Shown here one piece after another: positions 49,973-58,860 of a stretch of DNA of 64,000 nt (position 1 is the stretch's first letter; the number at the start of each line of letters is the position of its first letter). Under the pieces are notes generated by a model. It did no database searches. It had not been told where the DNA came from and saw nothing but the letters and a program-made list of their open reading frames with translations. The position numbers and the translations under genes were made by a program. The stretch comes from Actinomycetota bacterium (GTDB taxonomy: Bacteria > Actinomycetota > Acidimicrobiia > Acidimicrobiales > Ilumatobacteraceae), in contig CP064997.1 in NCBI GenBank assembly GCA_016700055.1, positions 124,001-188,000 on the forward strand, read 5' to 3'.

Positions 49973-50470
49973 TCAGCGAGCCCCGGCGAGGTAGGGCACC
50001 CAGGCCTCGGGCACGCGCGCGACGGCCACCGCCACCCAGGTGAGCTCCCGCGGCGCCCGCGGCACCCGCGCGAGCCGCATGCCGGCCTCGTCGGGCGTGC
50101 GGTCGCGCTTGCGCAGGTTGCAGGGCCTGCACGCGGCGGCGACGTTGTCCCACACGTGCTCTCCTCCGCGCGAGCGCGGCGTGACGTGGTCGATCGAGTC
50201 CGCATGCGCGCCGCAGTACTGGCAGCGGTGCTCGTCGCGGGCGAACACCGCCCGGCGCGACAGCGCCGTTCGGCGGTGGTACGGCACCTTCACCAGATAC
50301 CGCAGGCGGATGACGAGCGGGCTCGGGACGCTGAGCGACGCCGAGCGCATCACGTGCCCGTCGTGCTCGACGAGATCGGCCTTGTCGGCGAGCACGAGGC
50401 AGGCGGCCCGCCTGCTCGGCACGACGCTGAGCGGCTCGTAGGTGGCGTTCAGGACGAGCGCGCTCCGCAT
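49973..50470 (-). CDS. HNH endonuclease-fold protein
   Basis: A 165-residue protein with an HNH motif in the C-terminal half: CQYCG, then DHVTPRSRGGEHVWDNVAAACRPCN with zinc cysteine pairs and a LRKRDRTP follow-up. The N-terminal part (RSALVLNATYEPLSVVPSRRA) is the usual start of a widespread actinobacterial single-domain family. Substrate and role are unknown; it is not linked to a mobile element here. Confidence 0.85.
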   Translation of the reverse strand: MRSALVLNATYEPLSVVPSRRAACLVLADKADLVEHDGHVMRSASLSVPSPLVIRLRYLVKVPYHRRTALSRRAVFARDEHRCQYCGAHADSIDHVTPRSRGGEHVWDNVAAACRPCNLRKRDRTPDEAGMRLARVPRAPRELTWVAVAVARVPEAWVPYLAGAR

Positions 50471-50482
50471 CGCCTTACCGCC

Positions 50483-50731
50483 TCACCGGCGTTGGGCATC
50501 CCATTGCCGGACCCACCTCAGGTAGTTCAGCACATCGTCCGGCTCGGGTCGATGCATCGCGTCGCCGTACTGGGTGGTCAACCTGAACCGCAGGTAGTCG
50601 CCGGCAGGCACCGGCAGGAACGGGCGCCGGCGCCACCAGCCGCGGGGCGCGGTGCGGGCCGCCTGACGCAGCGCCGTCGGCCACAGGCCCGGATGCCGGG
50701 CGACGGCGGCGAGCACGGCCAGCCAGTGCAC
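50483..50731 (-). CDS. Small uncharacterised protein
   Basis: About 82 residues, ending with YGDAMHRPEPDDVLNYLRWVRQWDAQRR, a Trp/Arg-rich C-terminus that looks conserved. The first half is hydrophobic and Ala-rich. GTG 50731 is the nearest normal start; a CTG at 50737 overlapping the ROK stop as CTGA would be the coupled alternative. No function is proposed. Confidence 0.6.
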   Translation of the reverse strand: MHWLAVLAAVARHPGLWPTALRQAARTAPRGWWRRRPFLPVPAGDYLRFRLTTQYGDAMHRPEPDDVLNYLRWVRQWDAQRR

Positions 50732-50733
50732 CT

Positions 50734-51594
50734 TCAGCCCACCGCCTCGTGGACGAGCGCGGCGGCACCGACGAGCGAGCCGTCGGCGCCCAGCCCGACC
50801 GGGCGGATGAGCGAGCCCGCGGCGAAGGCCAGCCGGGCGCGCTCGGACAGCTCCTGCTGGGCGGCGTCGAAGAACGGCGCGCCGAAGCCGAGGGCAACGG
50901 ATCCGCCGACCACCGTGAGTGGCAGGTCCAACAACGCGACGACGCTCGCCACCGCGCGGCCGAGCAGGCGGCCGTTGCGCTCCATGATGGCGAGCGGAGC
51001 CCGTGACGGGGGCCGGCCCGTCTCCGCCCTGACCGCCGGCCCGCAGATGTAGGCCTCCAGGCAGCCGCGCCCACCGCACGCGCAGGGCAGCCCGTCGGGC
51101 TCGACCACGACGTGGCCGATGTGGCCGGCGTTGCCGAGGCGGCCCCCGAGGAGCCGCCCGTCGAGCACGATCCCGCCACCGACGCCGGTGCCGACGACCA
51201 CCGCCATGCAGTTCTCTGCTCCCCGCGCGGCTCCGAGCCACCGCTCGGCGAGCACCAGCGCCTTCGCGTCGTTGTCGACGAAGGTCGGCAGACCGGTGAG
51301 CTCGATGATGTTCCGCTTGAGCTCGAAGCCGCGCCACGCCGGGATGTGCAGCGGCGAGACCTGCTCGCCCCCGGGCGACATCGGCCCGCCGCAGGCCACA
51401 CCACACGCGACGACGTCGACGCCGTGCACTGCCGCAAGCACGCGGCGCAGCAGCGCGGCGGACGCCCGCCAGGGTTCTCGCGACGGCGTGGGCACGCGAT
51501 CGCGCACGAGCACCCGGCCTTCGACGGTGACCACTCCCGCAGCGAGCTTGGTGCCGCCGACGTCGAAGGCGAGATAGGCGTGCTCGCGCTCCAT
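50734..51594 (-). CDS. ROK-family sugar kinase (glucokinase-like)
   Basis: A 286-residue kinase. LAFDVGGTKLAAGVV is the phosphate-binding loop, VDNDAKALVLAE holds the catalytic Asp, GTGVGGGIVLDG is a second nucleotide loop, and the ROK zinc motif is GHVVVEPDGLPCACGGRGCLEAY. There is no DNA-binding domain, so it is an enzyme rather than a repressor; glucose is the likeliest substrate. TACCGT sits nine bases before ATG 51594. Confidence 0.9.
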   Translation of the reverse strand: MEREHAYLAFDVGGTKLAAGVVTVEGRVLVRDRVPTPSREPWRASAALLRRVLAAVHGVDVVACGVACGGPMSPGGEQVSPLHIPAWRGFELKRNIIELTGLPTFVDNDAKALVLAERWLGAARGAENCMAVVVGTGVGGGIVLDGRLLGGRLGNAGHIGHVVVEPDGLPCACGGRGCLEAYICGPAVRAETGRPPSRAPLAIMERNGRLLGRAVASVVALLDLPLTVVGGSVALGFGAPFFDAAQQELSERARLAFAAGSLIRPVGLGADGSLVGAAALVHEAVG

Positions 51595-51647
51595 GGCGAA
51601 CCGACGGTAGTGCACGAGCCGCTGTCCGGTGGTGCCGCGAGCAGGTC

Positions 51648-51653
51648 TAGCTT
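51648..51653 (+). promoter_or_regulatory. Candidate -10 (TAGCTT) for leaderless moxR
   Basis: TAGCTT ends eight bases before GTG 51662, with no Shine-Dalgarno. Confidence 0.45.
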
Positions 51654-51661
51654 GTGCCTCT

Positions 51662-52627
51662 GTGACGGCAGAGCCCCTCCCTCCGCACGCCTCGTTCGTG
51701 CACCTCGTCGACGCTGTCGTTCGCAACGTCGGCAAGGTGATCAAGGGCAAGGACGAAGCGATCGAACTGGCGCTCATCTGCCTGCTCGCAGACGGTCACC
51801 TGCTCATCGAAGACGTCCCCGGGGTGGGCAAGACCAGCCTCGCGAAGGCGCTGTCGGCGTCGATCGACTGCACCTGGCGCAGGGTGCAGTTCACTCCCGA
51901 CCTGCTGCCGACCGACCTCGTCGGCGTCACCGTGTGGCGCAAGGGCACCGAGACGTTCGAGTTCCAGCCGGGACCGGTGTTCGCGAACATCGTGCTCGCC
52001 GACGAGATCAACCGCGCCTCGCCGAAGACCCAATCGGCCCTGCTCGAGTCGATGGAGGAGCGCCAGGTCTCCGTCGACGGCCGTACGTACGCACTGCCGC
52101 GGCCGTTCCTCGTCATCGCCACCCAGAACCCGGTGGAGCAGGAGGGCACCTATCGCCTGCCGGAGAGCCAGCTCGACCGGTTCCTCGTGCGGCTGTCGCT
52201 CGGCTACCCCGACCGAGAGAGCGAGCTCGCGATCATCGAACCCGGCGCCGGCTCGGAGGCCGCCGACGCGCTCGAGGCGGTGGTCTCCCACGACGACGTC
52301 TTGGCGATGGCGGCGGCGGCGACACGCGTGCACCTCGCCCCGGTGCTGCGCGGCTATCTGGTCGACCTCGCCCACGCCAGCCGCCGCCATCCCGGGCTCT
52401 CGCTCGGGCTGTCGCCTCGCGCGACCGTGCAGCTCGCCCGCGCCACACGGGCGCTGGCCGCCGCCCGTGGTCGCGACTACGGCATTCCCGACGACGTGAA
52501 GGCACTTGCCGTGCCCGTGCTCGCGCACCGCATCTCTCTCCGCCACGACGCGACGGTGCGGGGCCTCACCCCCGAAGGTGCGATCGAGGAGATCCTCGCC
52601 TCGGTCTCCGTCCCGAGCGGTCGCTAA
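51662..52627 (+). CDS. MoxR-family AAA ATPase
   Basis: A 321-residue AAA+ chaperone. Walker A is PGVGKTSLAKAL, Walker B VLADEINRA, with sensor 1 VIATQNPVEQEGTYRLPE and the SQLDRFLVRL block. MoxR proteins act with DUF58/VWA partners in complex assembly or stress. It starts the MoxR-DUF58-transglutaminase operon. Confidence 0.92.
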   Translation: MTAEPLPPHASFVHLVDAVVRNVGKVIKGKDEAIELALICLLADGHLLIEDVPGVGKTSLAKALSASIDCTWRRVQFTPDLLPTDLVGVTVWRKGTETFEFQPGPVFANIVLADEINRASPKTQSALLESMEERQVSVDGRTYALPRPFLVIATQNPVEQEGTYRLPESQLDRFLVRLSLGYPDRESELAIIEPGAGSEAADALEAVVSHDDVLAMAAAATRVHLAPVLRGYLVDLAHASRRHPGLSLGLSPRATVQLARATRALAAARGRDYGIPDDVKALAVPVLAHRISLRHDATVRGLTPEGAIEEILASVSVPSGR

Positions 52628-52632
52628 CTCCG

Positions 52633-53829
52633 ATGCCGACGAGGCAGGCGTGGCTGCTCGTTGCCGCCGCTGCTGCGACGGGCCTCGCCGGGCGCGTGTT
52701 CGGGGTGTATGAGCTGTTCCTGCTGGCCGCCGGCTGCGTCGGGCTCGTCGTCGTCGCCGTCTTGCGCACCGCTTCACGCCGCCCGCGCCTCGAGGTGACC
52801 CGTCTCGTCCATCCGCCGAACCCGAGCGTCGGAGAGCACGCCCGCGTGGAGCTCTCGCTGCGCGCCGGGTCCGCGACGCCGTCGCTGGAGCTGTGGGAAC
52901 CCGTGGGTGATCTCGGCGGCGCGTCGCTGAACGTCTCGGCGCTGCGCTCGGGTGAGCGCGCCAGCGCCGTCTATCGCCTGCCGACCGACCGGCGTGGGTT
53001 GGTGAGTCTCGGCCCGACGTCGATCGAGCTGCGCGACGCGTTCGGCCTCGCTCGCCTGACCCGCTTCGTGGCCCCCGCCGGCGAAGTGCTCGTCTACCCG
53101 CGCTGGGAGCTCGTCGACCTGCCCGTCCTGGGGGGCGGATCGGGCCCGCTCAGCCGCGCGCTGCGCAGGCGCTCGCTCGCCCACGTCGACGCCGACGAGT
53201 TCCACGCCCTGCGCGACTACGCCGTGGGCGACGATCTGCGCCGCGTCCATTGGCGCCAGTCCGCCCGGCGCGACGACCTCGTCGTGCGCCAGACCGATCC
53301 TTCGGCGCACCTCGCGCTGACCGTCGTCCTCGACCTCCACGCGTCGAAGTACACCGCCGGTGGTTTCGAGCGAGCGGTGTCGGCGGTGGCCAGCCTGGTC
53401 GCGAGCGCCGCCCACGGGCGGCGCCGGCTGCGGCTGCTCACCACCGACAGCGACGAGCACCTGATCGACGACCACCACCTCGGTCCGGTGATGGAGCACC
53501 TGGCACTGGTCCAGGTCTCCTCCGGAAGGGTGCCGCCGCGGGTCCGCCACGACGCGGAGGGGCTGCACGTCGTGATCGTCGCGTGCGGGGTCGCCGACCC
53601 GACACGGCTCAGCGCGCTCTCCCGGGCGGCAGGGATTCCCGACGCCGGCGTGGCCGTCTGCTGCGACGTCGGGGGTGAGATCCCCCAGGGCTGGTTCCGG
53701 GTGGACGCCGTCGTCGCCGACGACTTCGCCCGGTCGTGGGCCGGCCTCGTCGGACGGCGCGCCGGTGCTCCGCCAGCCACGTCGACAGCCGTTCTCGCGA
53801 CGGAGGTGCCCGGGGAGGTGGTGGTGTGA
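52633..53829 (+). CDS. DUF58 protein
   Basis: A 398-residue protein. Two hydrophobic segments near the N-terminus (about 6-48) anchor it; the DUF58 core has DEFHALRDYAVGDDLRRVHW and SARRDDLVVRQ, followed by a VWA-like region beginning LTVVLDLHASKY (a partial MIDAS). It is usually a partner of MoxR. ATG 52633 lies five bases after moxR. It is GTGA-coupled to the next gene. Confidence 0.9.
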   Translation: MPTRQAWLLVAAAAATGLAGRVFGVYELFLLAAGCVGLVVVAVLRTASRRPRLEVTRLVHPPNPSVGEHARVELSLRAGSATPSLELWEPVGDLGGASLNVSALRSGERASAVYRLPTDRRGLVSLGPTSIELRDAFGLARLTRFVAPAGEVLVYPRWELVDLPVLGGGSGPLSRALRRRSLAHVDADEFHALRDYAVGDDLRRVHWRQSARRDDLVVRQTDPSAHLALTVVLDLHASKYTAGGFERAVSAVASLVASAAHGRRRLRLLTTDSDEHLIDDHHLGPVMEHLALVQVSSGRVPPRVRHDAEGLHVVIVACGVADPTRLSALSRAAGIPDAGVAVCCDVGGEIPQGWFRVDAVVADDFARSWAGLVGRRAGAPPATSTAVLATEVPGEVVV

Positions 53830-56060
53830 GCGCCGTCGCCGACGACCGGTCGCTGCAGGGGCGCCGCGCAGCGCGGCTCGCCGCCACGCTCACCCTGGCC
53901 GCGCTGACGCTCGCCACCGCCGTCTCCTTCTCGCGGATCTTCGACGGATGGGCCTTCTTCAGCGCCGCGATTCTGGTCGTCGCCGTCGGCCACGGCGTGC
54001 CGACGCTGCTTCGCTGGTGGCGGGTGCCGGCCTGGCTCGCCGTGCCGCTCGCGCTCGCCGCGGTGGTGGCCGCGGTCTCGTGGGTGCAGTACCGCGACAC
54101 GATGTGGGCGATCCTGCCCACTGCCGACACCTGGAGGCTGGCGAGCACCGAGCTCGCCGACGCTTGGCGCCAGCTCGGCGAGGCGATCCCACCGGTGCCC
54201 CACCTCGGCGGGTTCGGGGTCATCGCCGGCCTCGCGCTCGGGACGAGCGCCGTGCTGTCCGACGCACTCGCCTTCCGGGCCGACGGGCGGGTCGAGGCCG
54301 TGGTCCCCTCGGGTGTCGTGTTCATCGCCGTGTCGGCCGTCGGAATCGATCGCAACCGCGTCTCGTCCACCGTGCTCTGGCTCGTCGCCGCGCTCGCCGT
54401 GGTCGCCGTGCTCCGCGCCGTGCGTGCCGCCGAGAGTGCGGTGTGGATCGGCCCGCGCGCCGGGGCGGCCTGGTTCCGCCGGAGCGCGGGCGGGATCACC
54501 CTCGCCGCGCTGGCCGGGTTGGTCGCGGCCACCGTCGGTCCGCACGTGCCGGGAGCCGGCAAAGAGGCCTGGTTCGACCCCGACCCCTCCGGCGGCGGCA
54601 GGACCGAGGTGTTGAGCCCTCTCGTCGACATCCGCGGCCGGCTGACCGACCAGGGCACGACGGTGCTGTTCACGGTCATCACGGATCAGCCCGCTTACTG
54701 GCGGGTCACCGGGCTGCCGAGCTTCGACGGCACGCGGTGGGGGTTGCCCGACAGCACCCTCGACGAGGCGGCGGGCCTGCTCGCCACCCCGCCCCCGTTC
54801 TCCGCCGCGGTGCTCCAGCGCTTCGAGATCGAGGCGCTCGGCGGCAAGCTGGCGCCCGTCGCGTATGCGCCTACCGAACTGCGCCGGACGAGCCGCGACC
54901 TCTACTTCGTGCTCGACACCGCCACGCTCGTGGTGACCGGCGACGGGCTGGAGCGCGGCGACTCGTACGAGATCGTGTCGGCGCTGCCCCAGCCCTCTGC
55001 CGAGATCCTGCTCGCCGGCACGGCGATCGCTCCGCCGGACGAGATCTACCTCGAACTGCCCGAGTCGTTCACCCCCGACCTCGCCGCCGTCGCGCAGCAG
55101 GTGGCCGCCGGCGCGGTCACCCCCTACGAGCAGGCCCTCGCCCTGCAGGAGTACTTCCGCGGGTTCGAGTACGACCTCGAGGTCCCCGCCGGCCACAGCA
55201 CCTCGGCGATCAAGGACTTCCTCGAACGGCGGTCCGGCTACTGCGAGCAGTTCGCGGGCACGTTCGCTGCGTTCGCCCGCTCGCTCGGGCTGCCGTCGCG
55301 GGTCGCGGTCGGCTTCACGCAGGGCGAGCGCGGCGGCGACGGCCGGTATCGGGTGCGCAGCCTCAACGCGCACGCGTGGCCGGAGGTGTGGTTCGACGGC
55401 ATCGGCTGGGTGCTGTTCGAGCCGACCCCGTCACGCGGGGCGCCCGGGGCAGAGGGCTACACCGGTGTGCCTCCGGCCCAGGCCGAACCGCCCGCCCCGG
55501 AACCGCCGCCCACGTCGACCACCTCGACGAACCCGAACGCGAGCGGGCCGACGACGGTGCCGCTCAACGTCCCCGACGAGGCGGACCCCTCCGGGGGGTC
55601 GGCCGACGATGCAGGCAACACTCGCGGCGGACTTCCGGCATGGGTCACGTGGGTGCTGGTCGCGCTCGCGCTCGTGCTCGCCTGGATGATCTCGATGCCA
55701 CTGGTACTCGCCCACCTCGCCGCACGGCGCACGGCGAACGACGAGGTGCTCGCCCTGTGGCGGGCGACGGCCAACACCCTCGACCTCTGCGGCATCCACC
55801 CCCGCCGCGGCGACACCCTCGTGGAGCATGCCGGCCGCATCGCCCGATCGTCGGGGCTCGATCGCAACGAGCTGCGTGAGCTCGCCAGCGCGGCGACGGT
55901 TTCGCTCTACAGCGAGCACCAGTTCGACGACAAGACGCTGCGGCGCCTCCGCCTCGTCGGACGACATCTGCTGGCCAGCGCCCGCGCGATGCTCCCCTTC
56001 CGCCGCCGGCTGATGACCCGGCTCGACCCACGGCTGGCCTGGCGCCTCGCCGGCACGTGA
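53826..56060 (+). CDS. Membrane transglutaminase-like protein (TgpA family)
   Basis: The 744-residue protein has about six N-terminal membrane helices (residues 15-240), an external transglutaminase core (about 395-545) with Cys in RSGYCEQFAGTFAAFARSLG and His in NAHAWPEVWF, and an EPTP motif where the third catalytic residue is Glu rather than Asp, as in many actinobacterial members. A Pro/Thr-rich linker, one more membrane helix and a DUF4129-like cytoplasmic tail follow. GTG 53826 overlaps the DUF58 stop as GTGA. Role is likely cell-envelope protein modification; substrate unknown. Confidence 0.9.
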   Translation: MSAVADDRSLQGRRAARLAATLTLAALTLATAVSFSRIFDGWAFFSAAILVVAVGHGVPTLLRWWRVPAWLAVPLALAAVVAAVSWVQYRDTMWAILPTADTWRLASTELADAWRQLGEAIPPVPHLGGFGVIAGLALGTSAVLSDALAFRADGRVEAVVPSGVVFIAVSAVGIDRNRVSSTVLWLVAALAVVAVLRAVRAAESAVWIGPRAGAAWFRRSAGGITLAALAGLVAATVGPHVPGAGKEAWFDPDPSGGGRTEVLSPLVDIRGRLTDQGTTVLFTVITDQPAYWRVTGLPSFDGTRWGLPDSTLDEAAGLLATPPPFSAAVLQRFEIEALGGKLAPVAYAPTELRRTSRDLYFVLDTATLVVTGDGLERGDSYEIVSALPQPSAEILLAGTAIAPPDEIYLELPESFTPDLAAVAQQVAAGAVTPYEQALALQEYFRGFEYDLEVPAGHSTSAIKDFLERRSGYCEQFAGTFAAFARSLGLPSRVAVGFTQGERGGDGRYRVRSLNAHAWPEVWFDGIGWVLFEPTPSRGAPGAEGYTGVPPAQAEPPAPEPPPTSTTSTNPNASGPTTVPLNVPDEADPSGGSADDAGNTRGGLPAWVTWVLVALALVLAWMISMPLVLAHLAARRTANDEVLALWRATANTLDLCGIHPRRGDTLVEHAGRIARSSGLDRNELRELASAATVSLYSEHQFDDKTLRRLRLVGRHLLASARAMLPFRRRLMTRLDPRLAWRLAGT

Positions 56061-56068
56061 CGCCTGCG

Positions 56069-56086
56069 GCGGCGCTCAGTCGCCGC
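56069..56086. terminator. Hairpin between convergent genes
   Basis: GCGGCG-CTCAGT-CGCCGC is a perfect six-base stem overlapping the DUF3040 stop, between the convergent transglutaminase and DUF3040 genes. No T run. Confidence 0.4.
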
Positions 56087-56411
56087 GGCGGCGGGCGGCG
56101 AACCTGGCGTTGCGCAACGCACCGGTGACGTCTTGCAGGCCGGCCTTGCCCATCGCCCGCGCGGTGCGCTCGATCACCACGAGGCAGGACAGCATGGCGA
56201 CGAACGCCGCGAACGCGGCGAGGAAGTGCACCTGGAGCAGCACCAGCAACAGCGCGAGCGACACCACCAGCCCGACGACGGCCCACCGCAGGGTCTTCGC
56301 CCCGTGCGAGTAGAGACCCGACGAGGACACCGCGCTCGCGAACTTGGGGTCGCTCTGCAGCTGTTCTTCGATCTGGCGGAGGATGCGCTGTTCGTCTTCC
56401 GAGAGCGGCAT
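56076..56411 (-). CDS. DUF3040 membrane protein
   Basis: A 111-residue protein starting MPLSEDEQRILRQIEEQLQSDPKFA, the diagnostic DUF3040 N-terminus. Two hydrophobic segments (AVVGLVVSLALLLVLLQV and LAAFAAFVAMLSCLVV) follow and a basic C-terminus. The family occurs near dinB in actinobacteria and has no known function. GGAGG lies eight bases before the ATG. Confidence 0.88.
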   Translation of the reverse strand: MPLSEDEQRILRQIEEQLQSDPKFASAVSSSGLYSHGAKTLRWAVVGLVVSLALLLVLLQVHFLAAFAAFVAMLSCLVVIERTARAMGKAGLQDVTGALRNARFAARRRGD

Positions 56412-56481
56412 GCCGAGCGCCTCCGTGTGCTGCCGGGGTGGGTGTTGCAGGGTCCATCCTCTCACGGATGCCGGCCCCCTA

Positions 56482-56524
56482 CAACGCGAACGACAACGCG
56501 AACGACAACGCGAACGACAACGCG
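56482..56524. repeat. 12-bp tandem repeats between dinB and DUF3040
   Basis: The unit AACGCGAACGAC is repeated about three and a half times in the 121-base gap. The copies are identical. Not part of either gene. Confidence 0.75.
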
Positions 56525-56532
56525 GGAGACCC

Positions 56533-57813
56533 TCAGGCCGGGCCCCACGGCGCGGACCCGGGACGATCCTGCGGGCGGCGGGCGGCGAGGGCGCTCGTCG
56601 GGCCGATCGCACCCGAGCCGAAGCGCTCCCGGATGCCGTCCAAGGCATCGCTCGCCGGGCTCCAGGCGAGATCGACGTCGGGGGCGCTGCCGGGAGCGTC
56701 GCCGACGACGGCATCGAAGGTGAGCTGTTCGGTCGGGGCGACGAGATGCGAGCCGGAGACACCGAGCAGGCGCACCCCCGGCGTCGGGTCGACCTGCGCG
56801 AGCAGCGGCTCGAGCGCCCTCACCAGGCCCGGTCCCGTGGTCAGCGGCACCGGCATCGTCACCGAGCGGGTGATCGTGCGAAAGCCCGCGAAGCGCACCT
56901 TCAGCGTCGCCGTGCGGCACCCCACCCCGTGGTGGCGCAACCGGGCGGCGACGGCGTCGGCGAGGCGCACCATCTCGGCGTGGACCTCGGCTGCGGTGCA
57001 CAGATCCGCGGAGAACGTCTCCTCGTGTCCGATCGACTTGACCGCACGGTCGGGCTCGACGCGGCGCGGGTCGACGCCGTTCGCCAGGGCGAACAGGTGC
57101 CGTCCGTGAGCGGCACCGAGCGCGAGCACGAGTGGTCTCTCCCCCAGCGCCGCGACGTCGCCCACCGTGCGCACCCCGAGCCGCTCCAGCTTCACGAGCG
57201 TCGCCGGCCCGACGCCCCACAACGCCTGCACGGGATGAGGGTGCAAGAACGCGAGCTCCTCGCCCGGGCGCACCTCCACCACACCGCGCCCAACGCGCAC
57301 CCCCGACGGATCTGCCTTCGGCTTGGCCGCCTCGGAGGCGAGCTTGGCGACGAACTTCGTGGCGGCGACGCCGACCGAGCAGGTGAGCTCGAGCTCGTCG
57401 TGGATCCGCGTCCGCAGCCGGTGCCCGATCTCGACGCCGTCGCCGAAGAGGCGCACCGCACCGGTGACGTCCAGGAACGCCTCGTCCAGCGCGATCGGCT
57501 CGACGAGCGGGGTCACCTCGTGGAAGATGCGGTGGACCTGCCCGCTGACCTCGGCGTACAGGCGGTGGTCGCCGGGCAGGAACACCGCCTCCGGGCAGAG
57601 ACGGCGCGCCTGCACCGACGGCATAGCCGAGTGCACCCCGTACCGGCGGGCCTCGTAGCTGGAGGCGGCCACCACGCCCCTGCGCCCGGTGCCGCCGACC
57701 ACCACCGGACGCCCGACCAACTCGGGGCGCCGGCGCAGCTCGACCGACACGTAGAAGGCGTCCATGTCGACGTGGCAGATGGTGCGCGCGCCCGACACGA
57801 CGGCGTCCGTCAC
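56533..57813 (-). CDS. dinB: DNA polymerase IV (Y-family)
   Basis: A 426-residue translesion polymerase. HVDMDAFYVSVELRRRPEL carries the first catalytic Asp; IALDEAFLDVTG has the DE pair; the thumb helix-hairpin-helix region VQALWGVGPATLVKLERLGV is present. The C-terminal tail (RPQDRPGSAPWGPA) lacks an obvious beta-clamp motif. GTG 57813 overlaps the dpm stop as GTGA, so it is co-transcribed with polyprenyl-phosphomannose synthase and not from an own SOS box. Confidence 0.93.
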   Translation of the reverse strand: MTDAVVSGARTICHVDMDAFYVSVELRRRPELVGRPVVVGGTGRRGVVAASSYEARRYGVHSAMPSVQARRLCPEAVFLPGDHRLYAEVSGQVHRIFHEVTPLVEPIALDEAFLDVTGAVRLFGDGVEIGHRLRTRIHDELELTCSVGVAATKFVAKLASEAAKPKADPSGVRVGRGVVEVRPGEELAFLHPHPVQALWGVGPATLVKLERLGVRTVGDVAALGERPLVLALGAAHGRHLFALANGVDPRRVEPDRAVKSIGHEETFSADLCTAAEVHAEMVRLADAVAARLRHHGVGCRTATLKVRFAGFRTITRSVTMPVPLTTGPGLVRALEPLLAQVDPTPGVRLLGVSGSHLVAPTEQLTFDAVVGDAPGSAPDVDLAWSPASDALDGIRERFGSGAIGPTSALAARRPQDRPGSAPWGPA

Positions 57814-58553
57814 GACACGCCCCGCGACTTGGCGCGCAACCGGTGAAAGGCCCGGTCGCGCCACCACAGCGCGACGACGAGCATGAACGCCTCGCTGATG
57901 ATGTGATGCGTCAGCTTCGATTGCCCGAGCGTGCGGTCGCGGAACGTGATCGGGATCTCGACGATCCTGCCTCCCGCTCTCACCAGCCGATGGGTCATCT
58001 CCACCTGGAAGCCGTAGCCCTCCGCGGTGACGGTGCCGTACCCGAGGCGGGCGAGTGCATCGGCGGAGTAGGCCCTGAACCCCGATGTGGCGTCGTTGAC
58101 CGCGAGTCCGAGCATCGCGGCCGCGTACCGGTTACCCCAGCGCGACAGCCAGCGCCGCAGCGGCGGCCAGTCGACGATCTCGCCGCCGGGCACATATCGG
58201 CTGCCGAGGGCGGCGTCGGCGCCGTGTTCGACGGCGGCCACCAGCGCGTGGAGCATGCCCGGGTCGTGGGACAGGTCCGCGTCCATCTGCACGCAGATCT
58301 CGGCGCCGTTGCGGAGCGCGTGGGCGAAGCCGTCGCGGTAGGCCGCGCCGAGCCCGCGCTTACCCCGCCGGGTGAGGACCTCGATCCGACCGAGCGCCTC
58401 GGCCGTCTTGCGGGCGATGTCCCCGGTGCCGTCGGGGCTGTCGTCGTCGACCACCAGCACGTCGGCTTCGGGGAGCCGCTCCCGCACCCCGCGCAGCACG
58501 GACTCGACGTTCGCCGCCTCGTCGAAGGTGGGGATCACCACAGTCGTGCGCAC
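57810..58553 (-). CDS. Polyprenol monophosphomannose synthase (GT2)
   Basis: The 247-residue GT2 enzyme starts VRTTVVIPTFDEAANVE, then VLVVDDDSPDGTGD, QMDADLSHDP (metal-binding DXD), GSRYVPGGEIVDWP and NDATSGFRAYSADAL. It transfers mannose from GDP-mannose to polyprenyl phosphate, giving the donor for lipoglycans or O-mannosylation (Ppm1/DPM1 type). There is no Lnt domain. GTG 58553 follows TAGGCT by seven bases, so it is probably leaderless. dinB follows. Confidence 0.88.
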   Translation of the reverse strand: MRTTVVIPTFDEAANVESVLRGVRERLPEADVLVVDDDSPDGTGDIARKTAEALGRIEVLTRRGKRGLGAAYRDGFAHALRNGAEICVQMDADLSHDPGMLHALVAAVEHGADAALGSRYVPGGEIVDWPPLRRWLSRWGNRYAAAMLGLAVNDATSGFRAYSADALARLGYGTVTAEGYGFQVEMTHRLVRAGGRIVEIPITFRDRTLGQSKLTHHIISEAFMLVVALWWRDRAFHRLRAKSRGVS

Positions 58554-58560
58554 CGCCGGG

Positions 58561-58570
58561 AGCCTACGAT
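58561..58570. promoter_or_regulatory. Overlapping divergent -10 elements sharing a TA
   Basis: In AGCCTACGAT, TAGGCT (minus, 58566-58561) faces the GTG of the mannose synthase seven bases away, and TACGAT (plus, 58565-58570) faces ATG 58579 eight bases away. The two hexamers share the TA at 58565-58566, so polymerase could serve only one side at a time. Confidence 0.55.
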
Positions 58571-58578
58571 CTCGCCCG

Positions 58579-58860
58579 ATGCCCCAGACCAGCTCCGCAT
58601 CCGCTTCCGAGCGACCGCTGTCGGCGCTGCCCTCCCCTGCCGCGCGGGCACTCGCCTTCGTGGCCATCTGCGTCGCCGGTCTGGCCGGGGGCGTGATCGG
58701 GTACGCCTTGGTCGACCTGCAATGCAGCGGCGACTGCGCCGTCGCACTCGGGCTCGGCACCCTCGCCGGGGCGGTCGCCGCGGCCGGCGGGACAGCCGTC
58801 GTCGCCGTGCTCGTGCTGCGGGCCCTCGGCGAGTGGCGTGAGATCCAGGACCCCAGATGA
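58579..58860 (+). CDS. Small two-helix membrane protein
   Basis: A 93-residue protein with two hydrophobic segments (ALAFVAICVAGLAGGVIGYAL and VALGLGTLAGAVAAAGGTAVVAVLVL) and two Cys between them (LQCSGDCAV). Unknown function. It overlaps the inositol monophosphatase start as ATGA. Confidence 0.75.
   Translation: MPQTSSASASERPLSALPSPAARALAFVAICVAGLAGGVIGYALVDLQCSGDCAVALGLGTLAGAVAAAGGTAVVAVLVLRALGEWREIQDPR

Noticed and set aside
50483..51437. Larger minus-strand frames covering the ROK gene region
   Set aside because: They are out-of-frame shadows of the ROK kinase, joined to the small downstream gene by chance.
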